Assembly: GCA_964387075.1 (NCBI GenBank)
Contig: CAYLVB010000003.1
Coordinates: 372,001 to 436,000 of the forward strand
Length of the DNA: 64,000 bases
Reading direction: 5' to 3'
From: PALSA-968 sp964387075
GTDB lineage: Bacteria; Bacteroidota; Bacteroidia; B-17B0; Aurantibacillaceae
In this document: in pieces, positions 8,483 through 16,961 of the stretch
How positions within the stretch are numbered: the first letter of the stretch is position 1
Layout: the number at the start of each line of letters is the position of its first letter
Program-made: the position numbers and the translations under genes
The notes under the pieces: generated by a model
What the model saw: the letters and a program-made list of their open reading frames with translations, nothing else
Told to the model about the DNA's origin: nothing
Database searches by the model: none

Positions 8483-9706
8483 TCAGCGATTCAGCGGAAA
8501 CTCATTGATCCAATGGAAGCCACGGTTCACGAGCAGGAAATTATCTACAGCTATCTTTTGGAAACGAATGGAAACTGAATCGTTCTTCAGTTTTCCCTTG
8601 AGACACAAACATTCAGGGCTGTCTGTGTACATAAAGATATCTGTCCAATTATCTGTCGAACGCGTTATTTTAAGTTGGCGCTTAAGTGTATCCACTTTTA
8701 AAGTAACCGGAAGTCGTTTGTCGCCATTGCAACGTATCCTTCCTCTGAGTTTGTCAATGATCAGTTCGTTCCAGCGCGTAGAATCGGAGAGCGATAAAGT
8801 GTCATTATTCAATACAAAAAGCTCGGTCTTGTAAACCCCATAGAGTGGCGGGCGTGAAGCATTCTCATTGGTTTGGGTCATTTCTTCGTAATAATGAAGA
8901 ATATTGTAAATCATCAGGAGCGCAATGAGGGCGTGTTTTCCTATTTGACGGGTAAGGTTCATCCATTTTGGAAACGTGGGTAATGGAATTTCAACCAGCG
9001 AGCTTTCTCTGCGCATAAAGAAGAAGTCGAACATTCTTTTGAAATTAGGCGCTAATAATACCAAAGAGAAGAAAACAAGTTGGATCGAGAATATCTTTAC
9101 CGCCACATCATAGAACATATTCAGCAAGGCAACATTCAGCATTACCGAAAAAGTGAGTACTGCGCCAAAAGTTGCGGTCCTTCGCCAAAACAATAAAAAA
9201 CCACCGAGGATCTCCGCCATTCCGATAAAAATATTGTAACCTGTAGAATAACCCATAAAGGCCCAAAGGAGTCCCATGGGAGATGACTCTCCATAAGGTT
9301 CAGTCAAACGCGCCAAGTTAGGGAATGGGAATTGCGTTTTAAATACTTTGGCAAAGCCATACTCCATCATCAGGAAGGCCAGCTCATAACGAAGGGCTAC
9401 AAAGGTCCAATATTTAAGTGTGGTGTAATTGACCCGTTTCGGGATAGCGAAAAGAGCTACAAGCGCTAATAGAAAACAAACGATCAGTTGAACAAAATGA
9501 TAAACATAATCAAAAGTGGTATCGCCGCCCCCATTGTCATAATTGGTCTGGAGATTCTCTATGCCAAAAACTGAATTTCCCACCCAAAGGACCAAGGCTT
9601 CAGGAACGGGAATAACAATGAAGAAAGCCGTATAAAAAAGCACAAAAAGGAAAGAAACCCTCTTTAGGGTTGACCAATTTTCGGAATTATTTGGCAATTG
9701 ACTCAT
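8483..9706 (-). CDS. DoxX-like integral membrane protein with C-terminal soluble domain
   Basis: A 407-aa protein with about six to eight membrane helices in its first 280 residues, resembling the DoxX family, then a soluble domain of about 120 residues. DoxX relatives are linked to membrane redox or stress functions in other bacteria, but no catalytic motif is recognisable here. Its ATG overlaps the stop of the upstream gene by 4 nt (ATGA), so it is translationally coupled to the sigma-factor operon. It is therefore probably a target or sensor partner of that system. Confidence 0.65.
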   Translation of the reverse strand: MSQLPNNSENWSTLKRVSFLFVLFYTAFFIVIPVPEALVLWVGNSVFGIENLQTNYDNGGGDTTFDYVYHFVQLIVCFLLALVALFAIPKRVNYTTLKYWTFVALRYELAFLMMEYGFAKVFKTQFPFPNLARLTEPYGESSPMGLLWAFMGYSTGYNIFIGMAEILGGFLLFWRRTATFGAVLTFSVMLNVALLNMFYDVAVKIFSIQLVFFSLVLLAPNFKRMFDFFFMRRESSLVEIPLPTFPKWMNLTRQIGKHALIALLMIYNILHYYEEMTQTNENASRPPLYGVYKTELFVLNNDTLSLSDSTRWNELIIDKLRGRIRCNGDKRLPVTLKVDTLKRQLKITRSTDNWTDIFMYTDSPECLCLKGKLKNDSVSIRFQKIAVDNFLLVNRGFHWINEFPLNR

Positions 9707-10698
9707 TCTTCAATGATCACTTCCACCACATCGTCGATGCTTACTTTGTCTCCAACGCTCGCTTCGGGAAAAAGAAGAATGATGTCCACCACATTCTTAA
9801 AATTGAGCCGTACTTTGGAAACACTGCTCATGAAGCGATCCGCGCTGATAGCTATGGGGCTGATCTTTTTTCCATTGCTCCGGGTTAGATGAATGTTCTG
9901 AAAATTCTTTTCGATCAGTAGGCCTGATTTTTTGTAAACACGTAAGACCACCGCGGTCAATTTTTTGCCGCTATATTCTTTGCAATCTATGGTATAAGCA
10001 CAATCACTGCAATCCAAACCGTATGGGAATTTAAGGCTGTCGATGGGCTGGCACAGATCTTTTGTTTTCCAAATGCGGGCCGAAGAAATTGGTTTTTTGC
10101 AGGCAACTACAGGCTTCGCATTAAAGATATTTTCTTCCGCTTTTAAATTTGAATTAGGGGTAGAAGGTGTAGCAGTTTTTGTATCTGAAATAGTGGCCAC
10201 AGGCATATTATTGGCTGGAGTGACTGTTTTTGTGCTTACAGCCTCAGCACCTTCTAAGTTACCCATAGTAGGAATGCTCTTTCCGGTAGTAACCGTAGGC
10301 GTAACTGTAATATCTCTTGTTTCTGTAGACTGCACCGCGGGTTTAATACTATCAATGGCAGCAAGCACGATCTCGTTCTTTGTATCAGGCTGTTTATTGG
10401 CAGCAGGCGAATTATCGTCGCTTTTCCCGGAAGTATTCATGACCAGTACCACTGTGGTGGCCACTACAACGGCAACTGTGCTCAAACCGGTAAAGATCCA
10501 GTTAAAACTTTTGGCTCCCGCTTTTATTCCCAGTTTGGAGAATAAGGCTTTTTCCTTCGCCACAGGCGGAAGCACTTTGGCTTTTCCGGCAAACACAACT
10601 TTCGATTGCATTTCAAGTAATGTATCGTCCTTGCCGCTCAGCAGCCGTTCTTTTAAGAGATCATTCAGCTCTTCGTCGGGTAGATTAAATTCGCTCAT
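9703..10698 (-). CDS. Single-pass membrane protein downstream of ECF sigma factor (anti-sigma candidate)
   Basis: A 331-aa protein with a cytoplasmic N-terminus of about 67 residues, one membrane helix near 68-88, a Thr/Pro/Asn-rich linker of about 110 residues and a C-terminal periplasmic domain with four Cys (CKK, LC, DCSDC and DCKE contexts). The layout and the 14-nt overlap with the sigma gene are those of an anti-sigma factor, with the periplasmic domain as sensor. No zinc-finger HxxxCxxC motif is visible in the N-terminus, so sigma inhibition is inferred from context only. Confidence 0.6.
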   Translation of the reverse strand: MSEFNLPDEELNDLLKERLLSGKDDTLLEMQSKVVFAGKAKVLPPVAKEKALFSKLGIKAGAKSFNWIFTGLSTVAVVVATTVVLVMNTSGKSDDNSPAANKQPDTKNEIVLAAIDSIKPAVQSTETRDITVTPTVTTGKSIPTMGNLEGAEAVSTKTVTPANNMPVATISDTKTATPSTPNSNLKAEENIFNAKPVVACKKPISSARIWKTKDLCQPIDSLKFPYGLDCSDCAYTIDCKEYSGKKLTAVVLRVYKKSGLLIEKNFQNIHLTRSNGKKISPIAISADRFMSSVSKVRLNFKNVVDIILLFPEASVGDKVSIDDVVEVIIEE

Positions 10699-11227
10699 GT
10701 AATTTTTTGCTTAATTGTTCTTTGAGTCTTTGGTAATAAACCTTCAATTGATTCTCGGGCTTGTCTACATACTTTGCTATATCGGCATACGACCAGCCTT
10801 CGCTTCGCATGAGGAGCAGCATGCGTTGCCAGTCTTCCATTTTTTCAAGCTCCTCGTTCAGCGCCACCAGTTTGGGATTTGTGTTCTCACCGCTTTCCTG
10901 CTTTTCCGCCATCACGGCTCCGTCATTATCTGTCAAAGAAAAACTTTGCGGTAATTTCTGGTTAGCGCGGTAATGATTGCGCAGCAGGTTGATGAAGATC
11001 TTGAACACAAAAGAGGCAAACTTCCCTTCACTCTCAAAAGTGTAATTCTTATAGCTCGCCACTACTTTGTCCAGGGTTTTGTAAATAATATCCCAGGCAT
11101 TGTCCTCGTCCAATTTCCAGGTGCAGATTGCGTAGGAATACAGTTTTTTTCCATAGCGTTCATACACTTCCCCTAAGAGCTCTTTATTGCCCAGGTCAAG
11201 CTTATATGTTTCAGGTACCTTGCTCAC
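10685..11227 (-). CDS. RNA polymerase ECF sigma-70 factor
   Basis: A 180-aa protein with sigma region 2 (about residues 12-80, including NAWDIIYKTLDK and FASFVFKIFINLLRNHYR) and a helix-turn-helix region 4 near 130-175 (WSYADIAKYVDKPENQLKVYYQRLKEQL). It starts with GTG at 11227; no in-frame ATG precedes region 2. It heads a three-gene overlapping operon with a membrane protein and a DoxX-like protein. This is typical of a membrane-stress regulon, and autoregulation is likely but not shown. Confidence 0.85.
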   Translation of the reverse strand: MSKVPETYKLDLGNKELLGEVYERYGKKLYSYAICTWKLDEDNAWDIIYKTLDKVVASYKNYTFESEGKFASFVFKIFINLLRNHYRANQKLPQSFSLTDNDGAVMAEKQESGENTNPKLVALNEELEKMEDWQRMLLLMRSEGWSYADIAKYVDKPENQLKVYYQRLKEQLSKKLHERI

Positions 11228-11277
11228 GCGCGCTTACGATTATAGAACAAAATAAGGTAACAAATACCCTATATCAG

Positions 11278-11301
11278 AACAGGCCCCTCAAGGGACCTGT
11301 T
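11278..11301 (-). terminator. Probable terminator after gcvP
   Basis: AACAGGCCCC (11278-11287) pairs with GGGACCTGTT (11292-11301) with one mismatch and a TCAA loop. It lies 21 nt downstream of the gcvP stop. The T-run (TTTT, 11300-11303) is on the plus-strand side, so termination of gcvP on the minus strand would be weak. Confidence 0.5.
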
Positions 11302-11321
11302 TTCTATTGATAAATAAGAAG

Positions 11322-14204
11322 TTATACTAACTCAGCTTTAGCAGCCTCTTCGTACATCTCAATAGGAGGACATGCGCAAACCAGGTTACGGTCGCCAAAG
11401 GCGTTATCTACGCGGGCAACGCTGGGCCAGAATTTGTTTGACTTAACCCATTTTAAAGGATAAGCAGCTTTCTCACGCGAGTAAGATTTGTTCCAGCTAT
11501 CGCTCACCACCAATTTAGAAGTGTGCGGCGCGTTCTTGATGACGTTATCGGTCTTCTCGTATTTGCCGTCGATTATTTCCTGCACTTCTTTGCGGATGCT
11601 GATCATGGCTTCGCAGAAACGATCGAGCTCAGCTTTGTTCTCGCTTTCGGTTGGTTCCACCATTAAAGTATTTACTACAGGGAAAGCAACGGTAGGAGCG
11701 TGGAAGCCGTAATCCATCAAACGTTTCGCGATATCGGCAACCTCTACGCCGCTGCTCATTTTAAAATCGTTGCAATCGAGGATCATCTCGTGTGCGCAGC
11801 GACCGTTCTTGCCGGTGTAGAGAATTTTGTAATGATCTTTCAGGATCTCTTTCATGTAATTGGCATTGAGGATCGCCATTTTGGTAGCTTCCGTCAAACC
11901 ATCGTTACCCAACATTTTGATATAACCGTAAGAGATCAAAAGAATGAGTGAACTTCCGTAAGGAGCAGCAGATACTGCTGTGATACCTTTATCGCCACCG
12001 GTTTTGATCACAGGGTGAGAAGGTAAAAATTCTACCAGATGTTTCGCAACGCCAATCGGGCCCATACCGGGACCACCACCACCGTGAGGAATAGCGAAGG
12101 TTTTGTGCAGGTTCAAGTGACAAACATCGGCGCCGATATTTCCGGGAGAAGTTAAACCCACCTGCGCGTTCATGTTAGCGCCGTCCATATAAACCTGTCC
12201 GCCGTTATCGTGAATGATCCTGGTGATCTTCTTGATGCTTTCTTCGTACACGCCGTGTGTAGAAGGATAAGTTACCATCAGGCAACTCAACGTGTCTTTG
12301 TATTGTTCGGCTTTTTCCTTCAGGTCTTTTACATCGATGTTTCCTTTCGCGTCGCATTTCACGATCACGATCTGCATTCCCGCAAGTGCCGCTGAAGCAG
12401 GATTTGTTCCGTGTGCCGAAGAAGGAATTAACACTACATTGCGGTTGGGATTTCCGTTGGCGATATGGTACGCGCGGATAACCATCAGGCCCGCGTATTC
12501 TCCTTGCGCTCCGCTGTTAGGCTGTAAGCTCATGGCGGCAAAGCCGGTGATGTTGCTGAGGTCTTTGTTCAGTTCTTTAATTACGAGCTGGTAACCTTTT
12601 GCCTGTTCAACCGGAACGAATGGGTGAATGTTGGCGAACTCAGGCCAGGTGAGTGGCAATAGTTCAGAAGCCGCATTCAGTTTCATGGTACAAGATCCAA
12701 GAGAGATCATAGAATGCACCAAAGAAAGATCTTTGTTCTCTAAACGTTTGATATAACGCATCATCTCTGTTTCGCTGTGATAGGCGTTGAAGATTGGATG
12801 TGTCAGGTAAGAGGATTTACGGGCTGCCGAAGAAACAGCCAATGCAGAATTCAGAATTTTGTCCCGATAGCTATCGGGATCAGAATTGGGTTTGCCTGCA
12901 GCTTTGGCGAAGATCGAAACAATGTCTTGCACATCATTGAACTCAACTGTTTGATCTAAGGAGATGGCAACAAGTTTATCAGAAGCATAACGGAAGTTGA
13001 TCTCGTTCGCTTCGGCGAGCTCTTTTATTTTCTTTGCGTCCGCTTCTACAACGATCGTGTCGAAGAACAATTTGGTATTTACTTTGTAACCTAATTTTTT
13101 TAGTTCTTCAGAAACGGTAGCCGTGTTCGCGTGCACTTGCTCTGCGATAGAACGAATTCCATCCGCCCCGTGATACACCGCATACATGCTGGCCATGATC
13201 GCTAACAGGGCCTGGGCAGTACAAATATTTGAAGTAGCTTTCTCACGTTTAATATGCTGCTCGCGCGTTTGCAGGGCCATACGCAAAGCCGAATTTCCCT
13301 CGGCATCCTGGCTCACGCCAATGATACGACCGGGAATTAAGCGTTTGTAATCTTCCCTGCAGGCAAAGAATGCCGCGTGCGGACCGCCGTATCCCAAAGG
13401 AACGCCGAAGCGCTGTGAATTTCCAACTACGCAATCAGCACCCCACTCGCCGGGAGGAGTGATCAGCGCTAGCGCCAAAAGATCGGTGGCAACCGCAATT
13501 TGAATTTCTTTTCCTTTACAGGCAGAAGCAAAATCCTTGTAGTCGTTGATCTCTCCGTTGATATCGGGATACTGCAAAAGCGCTCCGAAATAAGAATCAT
13601 CTAAGTTCGCGGAGTTCACATCGCCTATCACCACTTCAATGCCCACGGGCACGGCGCGCGTTTTTACCACATCGATGTTTTGCGGGAAGCAGGTGTTGCT
13701 CACAAAGAATTTATGCGCGTTCTGTTTATTCTTGCTGCGGTTGTTGTAGAACATGAACATTGCCTCAGCCGCCGCAGTTGCTTCGTCCAACAGAGAAGCG
13801 TTGGCCAATGGCATACCGGTAAGATCGATCACCATGGTTTGGAAATTCAGGATAGCTTCCAAACGTCCTTGCGCGATCTCGGCCTGGTAAGGAGTATAAG
13901 CAGTGTACCAGCCCGGATTTTCTAAAACGTTGCGCTGAACAACGGCCGGTAAAATAGTATTGTAATAACCTAAGCCTATATAACTGCGGAAAACCTTGTT
14001 CTTCTTCGCTACCGAGCGCAAATGTTTCATGTACTGGAACTCGCTCAGGGCCGCGCCTACCTTCAAAGGCTTTTTTAAGCGGATCTTCTCAGGAACGGTC
14101 TGGTCAATTAACTCATCTACTGAAGAGACGCCTATTTTGGCGAGCATTTCTTTTACTTCTGTTGCACGGGGGCCATTGTGGCGCGAAGAGAATTTGTCTG
14201 TCAT
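11322..14204 (-). CDS. gcvP: Glycine dehydrogenase (decarboxylating), P protein
   Basis: A 960-aa P protein of the glycine cleavage system. It uses pyridoxal phosphate to decarboxylate glycine and passes the aminomethyl group to lipoylated H protein. It is the full-length fused form (both halves in one chain). The PLP lysine is near residue 700 in LHKTFAIPHGGGGPG, and the ASLLDEATAAAEAM region is in the N-half. ATG 14204 is chosen because the upstream ATG at 14228 lies inside a consensus promoter. The linker between halves, near residues 436-455, carries an unusual repeat-derived insert. lipA nearby supplies lipoyl synthesis needed by the partner H protein. Confidence 0.97.
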   Translation of the reverse strand: MTDKFSSRHNGPRATEVKEMLAKIGVSSVDELIDQTVPEKIRLKKPLKVGAALSEFQYMKHLRSVAKKNKVFRSYIGLGYYNTILPAVVQRNVLENPGWYTAYTPYQAEIAQGRLEAILNFQTMVIDLTGMPLANASLLDEATAAAEAMFMFYNNRSKNKQNAHKFFVSNTCFPQNIDVVKTRAVPVGIEVVIGDVNSANLDDSYFGALLQYPDINGEINDYKDFASACKGKEIQIAVATDLLALALITPPGEWGADCVVGNSQRFGVPLGYGGPHAAFFACREDYKRLIPGRIIGVSQDAEGNSALRMALQTREQHIKREKATSNICTAQALLAIMASMYAVYHGADGIRSIAEQVHANTATVSEELKKLGYKVNTKLFFDTIVVEADAKKIKELAEANEINFRYASDKLVAISLDQTVEFNDVQDIVSIFAKAAGKPNSDPDSYRDKILNSALAVSSAARKSSYLTHPIFNAYHSETEMMRYIKRLENKDLSLVHSMISLGSCTMKLNAASELLPLTWPEFANIHPFVPVEQAKGYQLVIKELNKDLSNITGFAAMSLQPNSGAQGEYAGLMVIRAYHIANGNPNRNVVLIPSSAHGTNPASAALAGMQIVIVKCDAKGNIDVKDLKEKAEQYKDTLSCLMVTYPSTHGVYEESIKKITRIIHDNGGQVYMDGANMNAQVGLTSPGNIGADVCHLNLHKTFAIPHGGGGPGMGPIGVAKHLVEFLPSHPVIKTGGDKGITAVSAAPYGSSLILLISYGYIKMLGNDGLTEATKMAILNANYMKEILKDHYKILYTGKNGRCAHEMILDCNDFKMSSGVEVADIAKRLMDYGFHAPTVAFPVVNTLMVEPTESENKAELDRFCEAMISIRKEVQEIIDGKYEKTDNVIKNAPHTSKLVVSDSWNKSYSREKAAYPLKWVKSNKFWPSVARVDNAFGDRNLVCACPPIEMYEEAAKAELV
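12845..12887. repeat. Heptad repeat plus 18-bp palindrome inside gcvP
   Basis: On the plus strand CAGAATT occurs at 12845-12851, 12852-12858 and 12881-12887. Between the second and third copies sits the perfect palindrome TCCCGATAGCTATCGGGA (12862-12879). TCAGAATT flanks the palindrome on both sides (12851-12858, 12880-12887) like a target duplication. The block is read in frame by gcvP as a linker containing SDPDSYRDK. This looks like a dispersed repeat inserted into a coding region. Confidence 0.7.
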
Positions 14205-14225
14205 CCAAGTGAAAATTAGAGAGAA

Positions 14226-14256
14226 CAAAAGTAAGGAATTTACACACGGTCTCCAA
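14226..14256 (-). promoter_or_regulatory. Bacteroidota-type promoter of gcvP
   Basis: Read on the minus strand: TTG (14256-14254), 20-bp spacer, TACTTTTG (14233-14226). The predicted start point is near 14222, giving a leader of about 17 nt before ATG 14204. No glycine riboswitch can fit in such a short leader. Confidence 0.7.
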
Positions 14257-14323
14257 TAGAAAAAAAGAACATAAGGACTAAGGAAATCTTCGTATATTTA
14301 ACCCTAATAAACACCATCCAATT

Positions 14324-14812
14324 ATGAAAAAATTCCTCCTCCAGATCGCCCTTTTAAGTGGCTTAATGCTTGTTTTACAGGGATGTCCCTATAACTCTGA
14401 CGTGGCCATTGACGAGCCCTCGGTTAAAATTGACGAAAAGCTCCTGGGCAAGTGGGAGGCCAAGAACTCCAGCGACTACATGTATACCGTTACCAAAAAG
14501 GACGATTTTAGTTATAAATTCGAGAAGAAAGGAAAGACTGCTACGGATGCCACGCTGTACACTGGCTTTATTTCTGTGATCGACGGGGCCCGTTTCTTGA
14601 ACATCTCTGAGGATGCCTCTACCACCAAAACCTTCTATCTCTACAAACTGGAAATGAGCGGCAGCGGAGCCAAAGCCTCCTTATTGCCCGTTACCGAGAA
14701 CATCACTGAGAAATTCATAGCTTCTCCCGAGTTAAAAGCGTTCATCAAAAAGAACATGGGACTGAGCTTTTTTTACTCGAAGGATAAGGAAGAATACTTC
14801 CGCGCTGATTAA
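14324..14812 (+). CDS. Lipoprotein of unknown function
   Basis: A 162-aa lipoprotein. The signal ends at VLQGC (Cys near residue 21), and the mature part contains LLGKWEAKNSSDYM, resembling the small beta-rich 'GKW' lipocalin-like domains common in Bacteroidota. A -7-like TATATTTA lies at 14293-14300 (7 of 8 matches). It is followed 8 nt later by another secreted protein gene, so the two are probably one operon. No function can be assigned. Confidence 0.7.
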   Translation: MKKFLLQIALLSGLMLVLQGCPYNSDVAIDEPSVKIDEKLLGKWEAKNSSDYMYTVTKKDDFSYKFEKKGKTATDATLYTGFISVIDGARFLNISEDASTTKTFYLYKLEMSGSGAKASLLPVTENITEKFIASPELKAFIKKNMGLSFFYSKDKEEYFRAD

Positions 14813-14820
14813 AAACCCCG

Positions 14821-15453
14821 ATGCATAAACTGGTCATTGTCTTACTGTGTATCTCAACGTTCGGTTTTTCGCAAAAAAAGCCAGCTGATTCTTTATACCT
14901 GATGAATGGAGCCATCGTGGTGGCGCCCGTCCTCGATACTTTGTTCGGCGCGGCCACTTTTGTAAGCCCGCTCGATTCTACCAAGCGCGAGCATATTGAT
15001 AACGACGCGCTTTTTGCCATTCGCTATAGCAATGGCAATGTGTTTTACTATTACGAGCAGGACACCATCAGCAACTGGTTCAGTCGTGATGAGATGTGGA
15101 TATTCATGGTGGGCGAGCGCGACGCTAAAAAAGGATTTAAGCCCTGGGGATCGATGTTTGGCGCTATGGCTTGCGGTATTGCCGGTGGATTGACTGGTTC
15201 TTTTTATGGCCCCATACTCCCTGTGGGTTATACTTCATTGGTTGGCTTGCCCTGGATACGCATCAAACACAGATCTGTATCGGATCCACGCTATCTTGAT
15301 TCCGACGCATACATTCTTGGCTACGAAAGAGAGGCCCGCGGAAAACGCCGCATTTACGCTTTGATAGGAAGTGGAATAGGAATGATTCTGGGTTACGGAA
15401 CCTACTTCGCGTGGCTCCAGCACGAGCCGGGATGGATCTTCTCGAACAGGTAA
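14821..15453 (+). CDS. Secreted or membrane protein of unknown function
   Basis: A 210-aa protein with a signal peptide (LLCISTFGFSQ) and a polar domain to about residue 95 containing LYLMNG and a Tyr-rich patch. Two glycine-rich hydrophobic segments follow, near 115-140 and 178-200, which may be membrane helices. It follows the lipoprotein by 8 nt and its stop is 1 nt from the stop of the convergent gene. The family is not recognised. Confidence 0.6.
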   Translation: MHKLVIVLLCISTFGFSQKKPADSLYLMNGAIVVAPVLDTLFGAATFVSPLDSTKREHIDNDALFAIRYSNGNVFYYYEQDTISNWFSRDEMWIFMVGERDAKKGFKPWGSMFGAMACGIAGGLTGSFYGPILPVGYTSLVGLPWIRIKHRSVSDPRYLDSDAYILGYEREARGKRRIYALIGSGIGMILGYGTYFAWLQHEPGWIFSNR

Positions 15454-15454
15454 T

Positions 15455-16102
15455 CTATTTTTTCAGCAAAAATTTATTGAGAAGAAAATAGATCAGCACA
15501 AAACCTACAATAGAAACAAGGATCAGCACAATACGCTGACTGAAACCGGGAATGATATTGCTATGGCGGTTATCCTCCTGGGCTTGCGCACTGAAATTCT
15601 GCTGTCCTAATTGTTGCTGTAGTAGCTCCGATTCCGCATCGACCGTGAGATCTGATTTGATGTATTGGCTCTCTATGTTCTTATTGGTATTGATCACGTT
15701 CTTGCGGCTGCGCGAGCAGTATTCCACATAAGGTTTTTGAAGCTGTTTATAATTGGCATAAATGATCCAGTCCTCGCCCGCGTTCATTTTTAAGTTGCAC
15801 TCGTTCTTTTTGTCGAAATAAATAGTTACCTCCTTAGCGCAGCTTCCTTTGAAAAGCTGTGACACGGAGAATTTAGCCATGGCAAAATCTTCTCCTTTTT
15901 CAACGGAAAGAGATTTTCCTCTTAGAATTAATTGATGCGATTGAATGTAGTTTTGCGTGAACGCAAGCTTGCTCTCTTCGCAATTGCAGGCATTCTGGGA
16001 AATTAAGAATCCAGAATTAAGAATGCAACATGCAAAAAGTACGAGGTACGAAATGCGAGGTACGAGATTTTTCGGAGATGTAAAACAGGTATCAGAGCAC
16101 AT
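15455..16102 (-). CDS. Secreted protein with C-terminal membrane anchor; signal peptide encoded by heptad repeats
   Basis: A 215-aa protein. Its hydrophobic N-terminal segment (ISYLVLFACCILNSGFLIS) is followed by a domain with CNCEES, GSCAKEV and KKNECNLKMN contexts that resembles a small NTR/TIMP-like fold. A C-terminal membrane helix spans about 190-211. ATG 16102 overlaps the end of lipA by 11 nt, and no other ATG, GTG or TTG lies between it and the domain. Oddly, the signal segment is encoded by the heptad array at 16001-16066. The domain resemblance is tentative. Confidence 0.6.
   Translation of the reverse strand: MCSDTCFTSPKNLVPRISYLVLFACCILNSGFLISQNACNCEESKLAFTQNYIQSHQLILRGKSLSVEKGEDFAMAKFSVSQLFKGSCAKEVTIYFDKKNECNLKMNAGEDWIIYANYKQLQKPYVEYCSRSRKNVINTNKNIESQYIKSDLTVDAESELLQQQLGQQNFSAQAQEDNRHSNIIPGFSQRIVLILVSIVGFVLIYFLLNKFLLKK
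16001..16066. repeat. Degenerate heptanucleotide tandem repeat at gene start
   Basis: In strict 7-bp register: AATTAAG, AATCCAG, AATTAAG, AATGCAA, CATGCAA (16001-16035), then, after a 3-nt gap, GTACGAG, GTACGAA, ATGCGAG, GTACGAG (16039-16066). Two different heptamer families lie side by side just downstream of the lipA stop, and they encode the N-terminus of the 15455-16102 protein. Confidence 0.75.
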
Positions 16103-16955
16103 GCTTTTCGGCGTGATAAGAGGAACGCACTAATGGCCCGCTCTCTACGTACATAAATCCTTTTTCTACTGCGGCCAAACGATAACGTTCGAACTGATCG
16201 GGATGCACGAACTCTTTTACCGGTAAATTTTTTGGCGTAGGCTGTAAATACTGTCCAATAGTAACCACATCGCATTTTACGGTGCGTAGATCGTCCATCG
16301 CCTGCAAAACCTCTTCCTCGGTCTCACCTAAGCCGACCATGATACCCGATTTAGTGCGGATGCCGGCTTCTTTCACGCGCTTTAATACTTCGAGGCTGCG
16401 ATCGTATTTGGCCTGAATGCGCACTTGAGGCGTCATGCGTTTTACGGTTTCAATATTGTGCGAAACGATATCCGGCTTCACATCAATGATACGCTGCAGG
16501 TTCTCCCATTTCCCCATAAAATCGGGAATGAGCGTTTCAAATTTTGTTTCCGGGCTAACGTTACGAATCGCTTTGATGGTCTCGGCCCAAATGATAGAAC
16601 CCCCGTCCTTCAGATCATCACGATCCACCGAGGTGATCACGCAGTGTTTCACGCCCATTAACTTCACAGAGTTCGCCACGCGCAGGGGCTCATCCCAATC
16701 TGCGGGCAAAGGCTTGCCGGTCATTACCGAACAAAAACCACAGGAGCGCGTGCAAACATTTCCGAGGATCATAAAAGTAGCAGTTCCCGCTCCCCAGCAT
16801 TCGCCCATGTTGGGGCAATTGCCGCTCTGGCAAATGGTATGCAGCTTGTGTTTATCAACAATGTTGCGCACTTTCACGTATTCCGCGCCGGTGGGCAGTT
16901 TCACGCGCAGCCAATTGGGCTTGCGGGGTTTTTCTAAAGCGATCTCTTCTGACAT
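16092..16955 (-). CDS. lipA: Lipoyl synthase (radical SAM)
   Basis: A 287-aa radical-SAM enzyme that inserts two sulfurs into octanoyl groups on carrier proteins such as GcvH and 2-oxoacid dehydrogenase E2. The auxiliary cluster motif CQSGNCPNMGEC sits near residues 37-48 and the radical-SAM motif CTRSCGFC near 68-75. The length is normal for the family. It is the middle gene of a minus-strand operon of three, 6 nt after an unknown secreted-protein gene and overlapping the next by 11 nt. Confidence 0.97.
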   Translation of the reverse strand: MSEEIALEKPRKPNWLRVKLPTGAEYVKVRNIVDKHKLHTICQSGNCPNMGECWGAGTATFMILGNVCTRSCGFCSVMTGKPLPADWDEPLRVANSVKLMGVKHCVITSVDRDDLKDGGSIIWAETIKAIRNVSPETKFETLIPDFMGKWENLQRIIDVKPDIVSHNIETVKRMTPQVRIQAKYDRSLEVLKRVKEAGIRTKSGIMVGLGETEEEVLQAMDDLRTVKCDVVTIGQYLQPTPKNLPVKEFVHPDQFERYRLAAVEKGFMYVESGPLVRSSYHAEKHVL

Positions 16956-16961
16956 AGCAAA

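Noticed and set aside
10043..10702. 219-codon frame antisense to the putative anti-sigma gene
   Set aside because: It mirrors the Thr/Ala/Val-rich coding strand. The sense gene is supported by operon overlaps and a membrane-protein layout.
14205..14323. Possible glycine riboswitch before gcvP
   Set aside because: The promoter leaves a leader of only about 17 nt, far too short for an aptamer.
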